The position numbers and the translations under genes were made by a program. Source: Paraburkholderia panacisoli (lineage in GTDB: Bacteria > Pseudomonadota > Gammaproteobacteria > Burkholderiales > Burkholderiaceae). Taken from it: a DNA stretch of 64,000 bases. This document shows, piece by piece, positions 44,841 to 55,338 of the stretch. The DNA lies in assembly GCF_008369935.1 (NCBI RefSeq), contig NZ_VTUZ01000034.1, positions 1 through 64,000 of the forward strand. Direction: 5' to 3'. Numbering within the stretch: the stretch's first letter is position 1; each line of letters starts with the position of its first letter. The notes under the pieces were generated by a model. That model was given only the letters and a program-made list of their open reading frames with translations. It was not told the DNA's origin and ran no database searches.

Positions 44841-46425
44841 GGCGTTCTCGGCTGGCTTCTCACGCAACCCGTGTCGTTCACGAGGTGGCAATGCACCCCG
44901 AGCCTCGACGATATACGGGGCTTTATGTACCGATCAGAAATCCGCGGTGTTCCGTATCAGTAGACATGTCATACGGAATGTGCCGCACCGTCGACGGCCG
45001 CCTGCGGCCCCGGCAAGCGAAGCACCGCAGGGCATTCCTTTCGAAGTAGTGTGTTGGTGTGAGTTGTGCCTCCACCATCGAGGCCTGTTCCCGCGTGCGT
45101 GAATTCGTCCATGTTGACTCCCCACGCTCCAAGTTGATCCTGCCCGTCACTACACCGGAAAGTCAGTCGGCAAAGCGCCGACCAGGATGATCGAGCAGAT
45201 CATCCATTTGGATCGAGAGACGATGACTGGCACACCATTGGCAAAAGCATCCTGACTCCGGGTTTCAGACATCTGGTCGAAATGCCAAACTGTAATACTG
45301 GTGCAAACTGAAGAAGATGAAGCGGGCTCGTCCAAGGCGTTGTATAAACGTCATTGCGCCAGAACTTCACAACGACAGCTTTTGCGTGTCGTCTGCTGCT
45401 GCGCGCGGCCGGCCGATTCCGTGCGACAAGCCTTCCTGAAAAAGTATTTAAGTTCCCAAACAAATCGTTGTCAAGAATTTCGCTGCTACCGTGCGGTTGA
45501 GGCGAGAGAAACCTTGATGCGGAGCACGTTCATCCAGATTGTTTTGCTTTTGTCAGTAAACATGTCAAAGATTACGACACACAGAAAACAGAAGTGCTTG
45601 TATCAGGCGGCACGCGAAGTTGTCATGAGCATGTCATCGTCTCCCGCGAAGTGCCTCGTTGTCGAAAGCGTGTTCAGACTGCGGGCTGCGCTGCATGCGC
45701 ATTGGCATGATGGCTGATCGAAGCGGTCGCCGTCAATGACTTCCAGGCCGGCGTCGGGTGGTGTAGTTGTCTAGTGAAGACATTCTGCAAACCATGTAGG
45801 ACAACGCAATGTGCGCCACCAAGGTTTCAATCATTCGAAGAAACCAGCGGCTAATGAGAATTCAATCTATGCCCGCATCCTCATATTCACTCAGTATTGC
45901 GCCCCTCCTCTGACGGCAGCTTGTTGCGTAAGCAATCTGCCAAGCGTACAGTACTCTGCGATGAATAATATGCGTGTGACTTTGCAAGTGCCGCGCATAA
46001 AACCGCATTTTATGAAACAAACCTGGTGCCGAATAAATGGCCCGAAGGGGCGATACCGCAGAGAGCTGATAGACCCTCCATCATTTTTCCGGTTTCCGTG
46101 GCCACGCATGCCATGGCCTGTGAACCCGGAAAGTCCCTGTCGGCAATGCGGCCATGGCAACAGTCCACTGCAAGACTACTGATTGCGCGGCACTACGGAA
46201 GGATGGCCCATGTTCACGTGGCCGCGTGGACCTTCCTGTTAGCGGATATGCGGAAGTCGGCCTGTTGGCAGTGCGGCCGCTGCGCCACTTGTCATCCTGG
46301 TGCGGCAGCCGATGACCCGGTGCGAAAGCTCCACTGCGGCGTCGGTCTTGCGTTCGGCGATCCGCGTGCCGAATCGTTCCCTTGAAGCAGAGCGTCAGCG
46401 GACTGAAGACACACGAACGCCTCGC
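44841..46425. other. Long intergenic region, efflux promoter side
   Basis: About 1.6 kb with no supported gene. Short frames at 45301-45717, 45811-46182 and 46026-46385 lack family features and ribosome sites. AT content rises around 45250-45960. It holds the palindrome at 44950-44978 and must contain the efflux operon promoter and that of the downstream lipoprotein gene. Confidence 0.55.
44950..44978. promoter_or_regulatory. Inverted repeat upstream of the efflux operon
   Basis: TTCCGTAT, thirteen-base spacer, ATACGGAA. The perfect 8-bp arms lie 110 bases before the adaptor start, a usual place for a repressor or activator site. No regulator gene is adjacent. Confidence 0.55.
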
Positions 46426-48528
46426 ATGGGCGCACGCATCGTCACGCACTGTTTCTCGGCATTGAAGTCGCGTTGGTCTACGTTCGCCCTGCTAGTCTGT
46501 CTTTTATCCGGCTGCGCGATGGTGCGCGTCAGTTCGCTCGGCCCGCAGCAGTACATCGCCATGCGCCGTGGCGATATTCTGTCGACCGGCCGACTCAGCG
46601 CGGCAACGCGAGACACACTGCGCGTCGCCGCGCTCGACGAGGTCCCTTGTCAAAGCACCCCGCAGGTCTGCATAGATACGATCACGACCGTACCGGGCAT
46701 CAATGTCGACCGCCGCCTCGCCAGTCTGGCGGAGCTCTCGCTGCAAATGGCGATCGCCCAGACGCCCAACAACGGCCCCCCGTGGAGTGACGCGCAATTC
46801 GATTTGTGGCTGAGGACGGCCCGGTATGCGTACGCGTTTCTCTTTCTTGGTCAACGCACAGCGGGAGAACGAGCGTTCGAGGACCGGCAGACGCAAGTTC
46901 GCGACTACTACAACTACGCGGTCCAGGAACTTGCCGGCGCGCTGTTCCGGCGAGCCACGCTCGAAGCGAATTCCGGCAACGGTGATCCCGGGGTCCAGTC
47001 GATAGCGGGCTGGACCATTCATATCGACCTGAGCCGGCTTCGGCTGCCTGAAGGCGTGCGAGAGCTGCGCGAGGTCATTCCGGCCTCGAGGCTCTCGTTC
47101 GCGGGACTGCGCAGCATCTACCGACGCGACGGTTTGGGCGCGGAACTCGTCGCGGTTACCGGGGTGCCGGCTTCGGCTTCGGCTTCGGCGCAGGCTTCGG
47201 CTTCGGACGCAGCGGACGTGTCAGACGTATCAGATGTATCAGACGCAGTGGAAGCAACGAAAGGCAAGGCAGACACCAGCCGGAGTGCGACAAGCTGGTC
47301 GACACTACCGGCTCGTCCCTTCAGTGAAATGCCTTCCCCGAACGTCACCGTACTTCTTGCGTTCAACGCCGAGAACCTCGAGCAGTTGCGCAGCGCACAT
47401 GACGTGGTCTTGACCGTCTACGATCCCTACCGCGAAAAGAGCGTTGAACGGCACGGCCAATCTGTGCCGCTGGCCGCCAATTTCAGCGCGGGCTACGGCA
47501 TCTGGCTGGCCCGCTCCGGCTTTGCCGGACAATCTTTGCGCAACCTGTTTGGCCGGGCGCGTGCCATTGATAGTCCGCGCATCTATTTGATGCAGCCATT
47601 CGATCCCGACCGACGCATCATTCTGATGCTGCACGGCCTGGCCAGCAGCCCCGAAGCGTGGGTCAATGTCGCCAACGACATTCAGGGCGACGAGATTCTC
47701 CGGCAACACTTTCAGGTCTGGCAGGTCTACTACCCGACCAACGTGCCAATCCTCGTCAGCCTCGCGCGAATTCGCCGAGCGGCGCGCATCACGCTCGCGC
47801 ATTTCGATCCGGCGGGCACGTTGCCGGCCTCTCAAGGGATGGTGTTGATCGGACATAGCATGGGCGGGGTGCTGGCGAGGCTGCTCGTCTCGACCTCAGA
47901 CGAGGAGCTATGGACGACAGTCCAGGACAAGTACCTGCCCGACGGCACGGAGCTCGATCGCAACGACGAGCGGCTCAATCGTCTGCTGAGCTTCACGCCG
48001 ATGCCCCAAGTCGAGCGGGCGATTTTCATCGCGGCACCGCACCGCGGCACACCGTTCGCCAGCAATCGCATTGCTCGCTGGGCGTCGAACCTGGTGCGCT
48101 TGCCCCTCGCGCTGCTGCATGAATTCGAAGACGTGATGCAGACGGCCACCAACAACGATGGTGGACAGAATGAAGGCCAAACTTTCCACGTTCCCAACAG
48201 CATCGAGCAGTTGCGCGAAACCGATCCGCTTATTCGCGCCACCGCGCAGTTGCCGATCAGCCCGGCCGTCTGTTTTCACTCGATCATCGCAAGACGCCGC
48301 CCGACTGGCCCTCTCGAGGATTCCGACGATGGCGTCGTCCCTTATCGCAGTGCCCATCTGGCGGGCGCGGTCTCTGAAAAGGTGATCGTCGCAGGACACA
48401 GCGTGCAGGAGACGCCTCAGGCCATTCTTGAAATCCGCCGCATCCTGCATGAGGATATCGAGCAAACAGCTCAAACAGGCGAGTCCGGATTTTTTGTGGG
48501 CTGCGAGCGCGCGTCGGCGATCCAATAG
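46426..48528 (+). CDS. Lipoprotein alpha/beta hydrolase (putative esterase/lipase)
   Basis: A 700-residue lipoprotein with signal peptide ending CLLSGC (Cys30 acylated). The N-terminal ~240 residues are of unknown type. A low-complexity linker of Ala/Ser then Val-Ser-Asp repeats follows (about 248-273). The hydrolase domain (about 395-690) has the oxyanion HG in IILMLHGLASSPEAW, nucleophile Ser478 in VLIGHSMGG, an acid in DSDDGVVPY and a His in VIVAGHSVQE. It probably hydrolyses esters at the envelope surface or in the periplasm; no substrate is implied. The ATG at 46426 gives the best signal peptide. Monocistronic by context. Confidence 0.85.
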   Translation: MGARIVTHCFSALKSRWSTFALLVCLLSGCAMVRVSSLGPQQYIAMRRGDILSTGRLSAATRDTLRVAALDEVPCQSTPQVCIDTITTVPGINVDRRLASLAELSLQMAIAQTPNNGPPWSDAQFDLWLRTARYAYAFLFLGQRTAGERAFEDRQTQVRDYYNYAVQELAGALFRRATLEANSGNGDPGVQSIAGWTIHIDLSRLRLPEGVRELREVIPASRLSFAGLRSIYRRDGLGAELVAVTGVPASASASAQASASDAADVSDVSDVSDAVEATKGKADTSRSATSWSTLPARPFSEMPSPNVTVLLAFNAENLEQLRSAHDVVLTVYDPYREKSVERHGQSVPLAANFSAGYGIWLARSGFAGQSLRNLFGRARAIDSPRIYLMQPFDPDRRIILMLHGLASSPEAWVNVANDIQGDEILRQHFQVWQVYYPTNVPILVSLARIRRAARITLAHFDPAGTLPASQGMVLIGHSMGGVLARLLVSTSDEELWTTVQDKYLPDGTELDRNDERLNRLLSFTPMPQVERAIFIAAPHRGTPFASNRIARWASNLVRLPLALLHEFEDVMQTATNNDGGQNEGQTFHVPNSIEQLRETDPLIRATAQLPISPAVCFHSIIARRRPTGPLEDSDDGVVPYRSAHLAGAVSEKVIVAGHSVQETPQAILEIRRILHEDIEQTAQTGESGFFVGCERASAIQ
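47160..47260 (+). repeat. In-frame low-complexity repeats inside the hydrolase gene
   Basis: Repeats of GGCTTC/TCGGCT units (Ala-Ser pairs) are followed by near-repeats of TCAGACGTA (Ser-Asp-Val). They encode a flexible linker between the N-terminal and hydrolase domains. All units keep the frame, so length may vary between strains by slipped replication. Confidence 0.75.
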
Positions 48529-48641
48529 ATGGTGATGGCGCTTCGACTTTTGGCTGCACACCCGCCGCGTGACTTGCACCGTCGAACCCGGTTCAGTTCC
48601 CCTTGCTCCCGGTGCTCGGAGTCCCTCGTACCGAGCTTCAA

Positions 48642-49341
48642 TCATACGAGTTCAGAGTTCGGCGCTCCGCACCGCGATTTAGCAATTTTCTCTATCGATA
48701 TCTGCGGTGGCTCGGTATAGATCTTCCGGACGGCGTGAACTTGAATGCATTGTCGATCGGATTGTTGACTATCTGCGAAACTTTGAGCGGGCCGAGTTGC
48801 AGGGAACTCGGAATTTCGGGCTCCATCACTTGCGTGGAGTTGGACCTTCTGCCGAATGGAACGCGCAGCGTGCGCTAGAACGATGCGCTCCAACGTGTCC
48901 GTCATCGATGCCCACTCCTCGTTAAGGCACATTTCATCCACGTCGATTTTCGAAAAGTCCATTGTGTCGTTGACGACCTGCAACAGGCCCGTAGCCGACA
49001 CCTGCATGGCTACAACGCGCGCATACTGCGCCGGCGCCATTGGACCGGGCGCGATGAGTTCGATGCTCCCCGTGAATGAATCGAGAGGAGTGCGAATTTC
49101 GTGGGTCATGGGCATGGGCGATTCGAGCAGCAATCGCGCCGTGGTATGCACACTCTGCCGCTCGATCAATAGCTATTGAAACCGTCTTCCCAGATCTGGA
49201 CCGCTTGCGATTCACCTGTAGCGAGGCGGCAAGGCGCAGCATATGCGCAACTACTGTTGCGCATATGACGGCGACAATCAGCAGCATGACGGCCATGGAC
49301 GACACGTGGCACTCACGCTTCAGATGGCGCCCCAAAGCCAT
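48642..49341 (-). pseudogene. Sensor histidine kinase, decayed by frameshifts
   Basis: Three frames must be joined. The first has a membrane segment (MAVMLLIVAVICATVVAHML). The second has the phosphoacceptor block MTHEIRTPLDSFTGSIELI and VNDTMDFSKIDVDEMCLNE. The third has the start of the ATPase domain (PSSLQLGPLKVSQIVNNPID, NAFKFTPSG). The rest of the ATP domain and any receiver domains are missing. The layout recalls BvgS/EvgS-type hybrid kinases. A decayed LuxR-type regulator lies just upstream, so this was a two-component pair. Confidence 0.8.
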
Positions 49342-49676
49342 CAGCGTGCTAAGGAAAGTCCTTAGCGGACGGAGAATGTCGCTCCGTCTGGAAACGCCAT
49401 TTAGCCAGCATGTTGTCCGGCGTCGACGCTTGCTTCAGGCGACGCAACGGGAACCGAAACTTGGGTTGGTCCATATCGTGGTTCGGCGCAATGCTGGCCG
49501 AATGAAAATCATGACGGCGCTGAATGCGGAAAAAGCAGGATAGCCGGTAGTCACGAGTGTGGTTGGCGGCCGTTCATAATCAAACGGACAGGGGGGCATG
49601 CTCACTTTATCCATCTGGTCAGATGTGGGCGGGGAAGAGAAGGCAAAAGCTGAAGTAACGAGGTCCCAAGCGTTGA

Positions 49677-50045
49677 CTACGATAATCCCAAAGCAACAGC
49701 GAGCCCTACAAGATCTGCGGTTGTATCTGCGTGAAGTTTGCGCATGGTAGAACGCTTTTTTGCATAGCAATTGTCGGAACCGAATGGTTCAGACGTCGTG
49801 CAATGTTCGTCACCGAAAGCCCGAGCGCATACAGTCGCACGATCGCCAACTCTTTGAGCGACAGCGGCCGCGCCTGACGGAGAGGTTCGATTGTGGTTTC
49901 CTCTTGAGCCGACCGTGCCGCAACGCCTGCCGACAAACTCAATTCCTTCTTCGAGTCCGCGCGCAAGCAGGTCTGTACCTTTGCCGACGATGCCCGCAAT
50001 ACCCGTTTGTGTCATCCGATAAACAATGTCGCCATTAGTGAGCAT
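49677..50045 (-). pseudogene. LuxR/RcsB-type response regulator, decayed
   Basis: Fragments are spread over frames: the late receiver part GIAGIVGKGTDLLARG, then the helix-turn-helix RPLSLKELAIVRLYALGLSV, TNIARRLNHSVPTIAMQKS, and in another frame TMRKLHADTTADLVGLAVAL. The receiver start with the phospho-Asp is not recognisable. It is the likely former partner of the decayed kinase downstream. Confidence 0.75.
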
Positions 50046-53005
50046 CGTAAAGGCGACTTGATGCGACTCCGTATTCAGATGTTTGACCCCATTCTTCCGG
50101 AGTCCGTATTCGTCGGTCGGATTTTTGCTGCATGGCGAAGCCCTTAACGACGGAGGCGCGCGTCACTTCCTGGAGGACGGTAGGCAACTCGGTACCGGAT
50201 TGAGCGGTTTCGACGACCCGGGATGGTGCCACCTCCTTCTCGAATGCATCCGGGACTGTAGTCCCGCCCCTACGTGCACAACAGCGGAGTCTGGGGCGAG
50301 GCGACGTAGTGCCGTTCGTATCCGCATGAGGGTAATGGTTCGAGGCGAGCGCAGTTTGTTCGTTGCTTGTTCGTTTTATCCGCTTAGGCACCGGAGTTAG
50401 GCAACGGGTTTTTTGGTAGCACTCGTAAGGCCGAAGGGAATATGTGCTGTGACGCAGCCGGGTCGCGTGGCGCGAGGGGCGTTCATAACTTGGCGCGAGC
50501 GAGTCGGTTCTGCGCTCTGCGGGGAATGATTGGACTTTTAGCGTCCCGATGCTCTAAAACACTAAGCGGGCAAGCTGTAAAAAGTGACGACGTTTTTTGT
50601 TTAGAAATGAAATACTGCAAACGGTGACATTATTCGCCCTCCCCTCTGTGAGCCAGCGAAGACCTTTATCTTCGGACCGGTCGGCTACTCGGCAAACGGC
50701 TGCAAAGTTGGCAGCCGATCGCAACACTACACATTACGTATCAACTGCTACATCCACTTGGTCTCGCCAATTAATTCCGAATATAGAGCGAAAAAACTGA
50801 GGATAGTCTCGGAGAGCAGCCTGAAATGTCGCCATTTCGTGAAACATATGCCGTCGTGCGATAAAAACCACATAGAAAACATTAAGTTACTGACCTGACG
50901 CGATTTTCTGAAATGTTTCACGGGGCGTTTTCTACAAGGTGGCCGATTAATGAAGAGGCGACGCGGTATTTAGCCTGCGTCAGGTTCGACTTCGAGCATC
51001 AGCGCTCTTCTCCCGATGGTTCATTTCTCGAAAGAGGAACATGCCTGGTAGTCTATCGCAGTTCACGAGCATTACTTCCTGCGAAACCGTATGATCGGGC
51101 CCCAATTATTGCTCTCAGTGACTAGCTAGTTTCGTACCCCATCGTACCGTACCGATCCAATCGGTAACCGGCCAACGGCTTTCTAACCCGTGCCGGTCAA
51201 GGCGCTTCTCTTTGTATATTGCGATTCGCAGCGATCGAATATCGTAAAGTTCGTGGTCCACTTCAAGGCTGTGGCGATGCGCAAGCTAACCCGGGCTTCC
51301 GTTGCAGCTGCGCACCGAATTCGCTTGTGAAAACGTTGCCTTGGTTTCTGCCAGGTTTGCGATATTCGTCGTCAGGCCGCAGCGTCCTGTTGACTGGAAA
51401 TTTTTCGCAACCTCGAAAATGATCTGGGCATTGCGGGCACGAGCGTGGGCTATGAGTTCTGTCTACAGCATCGACATATGTCTGATGGCGGTCAAGCCGA
51501 GAGGTGCGAGCAGAGCCGCCCGCAACACCGCAAGTTACGCAGGCGGTAAGACATCCGAGTTGTTGTCCCAACCAGCACGGAATCGGGTCCGCAATGCTCG
51601 CATGGACCATAGCGGCGCTTGAGTGGCGCAACGCTTTGGCCAAGTTGCCCTGCCCCTAAGGTGGTCACTATCGCGTGACGGATATTTCTAGGTGGCGGTA
51701 GGCTGGCAAACGCCTCAACACACACAACGTGAAATAGTCTGGCACGCGGTTCACCTCAAGTCAGGGGGCCCCCGCGCGTAACCGATCACGCGAAGAGCGG
51801 CAACGCACAGACGCGCAAGATGCGGGCTCAGCTCTGAGAAGCATCCGGGCCCCCTCGCCAACTCTCTCGCAAATCTACGTGCCCCCTTCCGGACCGTAAG
51901 AGGGAGTCGGCACGCGCGAGTCACTTTCCACCACCTTTTAGGATTCATTAAACGACGTGCTTTGACATTCGCAGGCTTTGACTTTGTGTAAGAGCGGTAA
52001 GAGCGCCGGTTCCGCGCGATCTACTCCAATAGGACCTCAAAGGTTCAGCGTCACCGCTATGAACGAGCTGCGTCACCGATTACAGATACATGACTCGCAA
52101 AACCAAACTTTGTGGAGCGTGGACCCTGAGCATAAGAACAGCGACCATCGTATCTGCTCTCCTGCTGCCGAACGGCTCGGGATGTTCTCCCAATTACCTC
52201 TTAGGCTCACCGGGTATTTTTAGGGGCAGGCCGGAAGAGGAACGATTTTGGCGCATGAAGATTTTCTACGATGACCCTGCAGGCTTCCGTTCAACCGGCA
52301 CTCATTCCCTTCCCGTGGTCAGGTGCCCCTCGACCAGAAGGCGAACTAGCTGTCTATCGGAGCGAGATAGGAAGCGCGGGTCGCCTCGAGAATCAGCACC
52401 TTGTTGCGGCAAGTCGAGGTCCGACGCGGCGTGCCGGACGTAGAGAGAATTGCTGCGGACCAGAAGTTGGGGCGAGTAGACCCGTTGGGGGTATCAGCGG
52501 CGTTGGTGAGCGCTCCACCCGCCAGCATTCCCATTGAGATAGCAAACGTGGGCAGGACAGCGTTCAGGAGACAAATCCTCCGGGGAGGGCCGTTGAAATA
52601 CAGCTACGTTCTGCGGGGCCTAATTCCGTCAGTCACACGCCACAGAGAAAGATAGCGCAAGCCCGTGGACGGATTGAAGTCGACTCGTTCTAAACCTGCA
52701 CTTACCGACAAAGGGCGTGCATTTGCTCATCATGCGAGCGATCACGACTTTCCGCTGTCGTCATTCGCATAGCGTCTTGGGACGAGATCTAAATCGTCGT
52801 TGGTTTTCAGACCGGCTATGTATTGCTACCTGACTCGGCTATCCGCCTAAAGAATTCGGATTGAATCGATCAACTGATTTGGTTATCGTTCGTGTCCAGA
52901 TCGAACGCGCTCCGATTCAAATGCAAGTGGAAGCCTGGCTTTTCACTACTGCTGGAATTCAACGGCGTTTCTGCTTCACTCCATCTCCGCAGCTCCCCCT
53001 ATCCA
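50046..53005. other. About 3 kb without a recognisable gene, next to the partition locus
   Basis: Many short overlapping frames occur on both strands, none with family features, steady codon bias or a good ribosome site. A small perfect inverted repeat (TACCGAT, three bases, ATCGGTA) lies at 51150-51166. The region looks eroded rather than structured; it ends at the palindrome after parB. Confidence 0.6.
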
Positions 53006-53046
53006 GTTTGGCGGCAGTGTCTAGACTCTAGACACTGCCGCCAAAC
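53006..53046. promoter_or_regulatory. parS: 41-bp perfect palindrome, candidate parS centromere
   Basis: Arms of 19 bp (53006-53024 and 53028-53046, starting GTTTGGCGGCAGTGT) match perfectly around a three-base centre. It lies 72 bases after the parB stop, beyond the parB terminator. Systems with a helix-turn-helix ParA, such as P1 and F, carry the centromere just downstream of parB. No T tract follows, so a terminator is unlikely. The role is inferred. Confidence 0.55.
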
Positions 53047-53069
53047 GTCTGCCAGCGTCGCTCACGAAA

Positions 53070-53096
53070 TAAAAAAGCCCGCAATAAGCGGGCTTT
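53070..53096 (-). terminator. Terminator of the parAB operon
   Basis: AAAGCCCGC (53074-53082) pairs with GCGGGCTTT (53088-53096) around a five-base loop, followed on the minus strand by a T run (53076 to 53070). It lies 22 bases after the parB stop. Confidence 0.9.
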
Positions 53097-53117
53097 CTCT
53101 CCTGAGCCAGCGCTCGA

Positions 53118-54092
53118 TCAGTTCCCCTTCGGTTGAGGCTGGAACATCCGACCGATCAGATCCCTTATCTGCGCCTCTTGCGCTTCCGTGATCACGCCGG
53201 TCTTGATTTTGACAGTGAAGTTGCTGATGTCCTTGGTGATACTCCCCGCATGTTCCTTGCCGGAGAAAAATTTGTCGATGCTGCGTCCGCTCGTCCCGGT
53301 CGAGGTGGTTTGACGAGTCGCTAGCGCGCTAATCGCCGCGGCCGCCTTGCCTTGGTCGATCTCGCCCTTCAGGACAAGCGGCCAAATTTCCATTGCGGCT
53401 TTCTGTCCGTCGTCACCATGTTTTTTGATAGCTGCGGCAATAGCCTGAGCAGCAGTCCCACCGAGCAGGCGAGGCTGGATATCGAGATCCTTCTTGATAA
53501 AGTCCGGCAAATTCTCAAATGCAAGAAACTGATAGAGGCCTGCACGCGACAGACCCATGGCTTCGGCCAGCCGCTTCCGGTTCGGAAATTCCGCTTCGGA
53601 GCGTCGAATCGCAACACCGATTTCATAGTCAGCCAGATCGTCGCGGCTGATGTTCTCGACCATGGCCAATACCGCCATGTCCGAATCGGAACAATCAGCG
53701 ACGACGGCCTTGATCGTGTCGATTCCCAACATCTTGTGTGCGCGCCACCGGCGTTCACCCGCCACGATCTGATAATCGTTTTCCACGCGACGAACGACGA
53801 TGGGCTGCATCAGCCCAACTTCACGAATCGACTCGGCGAGTTCCGTGAGCTTTGCTTCGTTGAACACCCGGCGCGGTTGCCAGGGATTCGGCAGGATTCC
53901 GGCAACCTGCAATTGCGACGCGACACCGGTCGCCTCCAACTCCTGTACCCTGAGCTGAGCAACCGCCAAAGCTCCCGCGAGCCCAGGCGCCGTCTGCGTC
54001 CGCGTGCTGCGCTTAACTTCGTCTTCGTTGATCGACGAAGTCTTCCGGATGCCAGACGTCTTGGCCAGCAGTTGTTCCCGCATGTTGCTCAT
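53118..54092 (-). CDS. parB: Chromid/plasmid partition protein ParB
   Basis: This 324-residue CTPase clamp protein loads at parS and recruits ParA. Seen are the N-terminal ParA-contact region (Arg-rich MREQLLAKTSGIRKTSS), ILPNPWQPRRVFNEAKLTEL, the CTP-binding box IVAGERRWRAHKML (GERRWRA 112-118), MVENISRDDLADYEIGVAI and a helix-turn-helix (about 173-192, RLAEAMGLSRAGLYQFLAF), then a C-terminal dimerisation part. I start at ATG 54092, overlapping the parA stop as ATGA with GGAGG about seven bases upstream. Downstream lie a terminator and the 41-bp palindrome. Confidence 0.95.
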   Translation of the reverse strand: MSNMREQLLAKTSGIRKTSSINEDEVKRSTRTQTAPGLAGALAVAQLRVQELEATGVASQLQVAGILPNPWQPRRVFNEAKLTELAESIREVGLMQPIVVRRVENDYQIVAGERRWRAHKMLGIDTIKAVVADCSDSDMAVLAMVENISRDDLADYEIGVAIRRSEAEFPNRKRLAEAMGLSRAGLYQFLAFENLPDFIKKDLDIQPRLLGGTAAQAIAAAIKKHGDDGQKAAMEIWPLVLKGEIDQGKAAAAISALATRQTTSTGTSGRSIDKFFSGKEHAGSITKDISNFTVKIKTGVITEAQEAQIRDLIGRMFQPQPKGN

Positions 54093-55300
54093 TGCGCGTT
54101 CCTCCATTTTTCCGAATAGATTTCGTCGACCCATCGGCAGTAATCGACCAGAGGTTGACGTACACGTTGCAACGACTTGGACGCACTATGTGTACTGCTG
54201 ATGTCGAAGACCGTCGAGAAAGCCAAGGCCCCCGTGCTCATCACGGAACTAGCCGGCACTTCGATCGAATGCAGCCAATTCTCATAGGCGCTTTGTGCCC
54301 ATGCGCGCACGATCGGCGCAGACGAATTGCGGCCATAGTCCACCCTCGACAACATCAGTGAAACGAAATCGTATTTCTTGTCTTTCTCGTACTTGATAAA
54401 GCTCTTGGATACATCCGAAAAGAGCCGCCAAAACGATAGCGAACTAATGAAGTCCAGATTCTCCGGCACCATCGGCATGACCATCGCATCCGCTGCCATC
54501 AACGCATTCAAATTGAGATAGGACAGCGACGGCGAGGTGTCCATGAGAATGTAGTCATACTTCTTCCGCAGCGGCTCGAGGCCTTGACGAAGCACGGTCC
54601 AAAACCGGAAGCCCGGTCTCATTTTCTGCATCGCGGGCAGATGGAATTCGGCGCCGATCAGTTCGGTATGCGCGGGAATCACGTCGATCCCGTCCCAGTA
54701 TGTTGACTGGACTCGCGCCTCGAGGCCGCCCTCGATCTCCTGATCGTAGACATACGGCAGCACCGTGTCTTCGGGCGTAACATCTTTCTCTGCGTAGAGT
54801 CCGCAGAGTTCCGAAAGGGACGCTTGCGGATCAAGGTCAATCACCAGCACTTTGCGCCCGCGCAGCGAAAGCCCTTGCGCGAGACACATCGTCGTGGTGG
54901 TTTTTGCAGAGCCGCCTTTGAGCTGCGCCGTGATGATGATTCTTCCGTCCGGTTCCTTTAGCCGCGTGACGAGCGGCGTCTGGTAAATGTCGGACACTTT
55001 CTGCACCCAGATACGTGCTTCTTCCAACGTGAACGTGCGCGTGCGGCCGCTGCCAGCCGCGGTGCCGGGTGGCAACTCACCGTCGCCTTTGGTCGCGAGG
55101 TATTGAACCTGAGAGTGGGAGATATTGCACATCTCGGCAATCTCCCCTGTTTTAAAAACAGGAGCCGTCTTGCGCGGACGGGGAGCCAGAATCGTGTCAC
55201 GCAGTTCGTTCGTGAAAATCGTGACCTTTTCCGCAAACTGGCTGATCTGCTCAAAGTGAACGGTTCGGTCTACGGCAGGGAGTTGGCTCGTTCTGACCAT
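54089..55300 (-). CDS. parA: Chromid/plasmid partition ATPase ParA with N-terminal DNA-binding domain
   Basis: A 403-residue Walker ATPase that moves ParB-parS complexes. The N-terminal ~110 residues contain a helix-turn-helix (about 48-70, FKTGEIAEMCNISHSQVQYL), as in type Ia ParA/SopA, which repress their own promoter. The deviant Walker A is QLKGGSAKTTTTMCLAQGL (KGGSAKTT, 128-135), Walker A' is LVIDLDPQASLSELCG and Walker B lies in DYILMDTSPSLSYLNLNAL. It starts at ATG 55300, inside one arm of a long inverted repeat (55299-55338). Co-transcribed with parB. Confidence 0.95.
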   Translation of the reverse strand: MVRTSQLPAVDRTVHFEQISQFAEKVTIFTNELRDTILAPRPRKTAPVFKTGEIAEMCNISHSQVQYLATKGDGELPPGTAAGSGRTRTFTLEEARIWVQKVSDIYQTPLVTRLKEPDGRIIITAQLKGGSAKTTTTMCLAQGLSLRGRKVLVIDLDPQASLSELCGLYAEKDVTPEDTVLPYVYDQEIEGGLEARVQSTYWDGIDVIPAHTELIGAEFHLPAMQKMRPGFRFWTVLRQGLEPLRKKYDYILMDTSPSLSYLNLNALMAADAMVMPMVPENLDFISSLSFWRLFSDVSKSFIKYEKDKKYDFVSLMLSRVDYGRNSSAPIVRAWAQSAYENWLHSIEVPASSVMSTGALAFSTVFDISSTHSASKSLQRVRQPLVDYCRWVDEIYSEKWRNAQ

Positions 55301-55338
55301 TCTGAGGTTTTTCCATAAAAGTCTAGAAACCTCAGAAT
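55299..55338. promoter_or_regulatory. Inverted repeat over the parA start, likely parA operator
   Basis: ATTCTGAGGTTT, sixteen-base spacer, AAACCTCAGAAT: perfect 12-bp arms. The left arm touches the ATG of parA. It could bind the helix-turn-helix domain of ParA for autoregulation, or fold in the mRNA and hide the start. The sequence alone does not decide. Confidence 0.7.
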
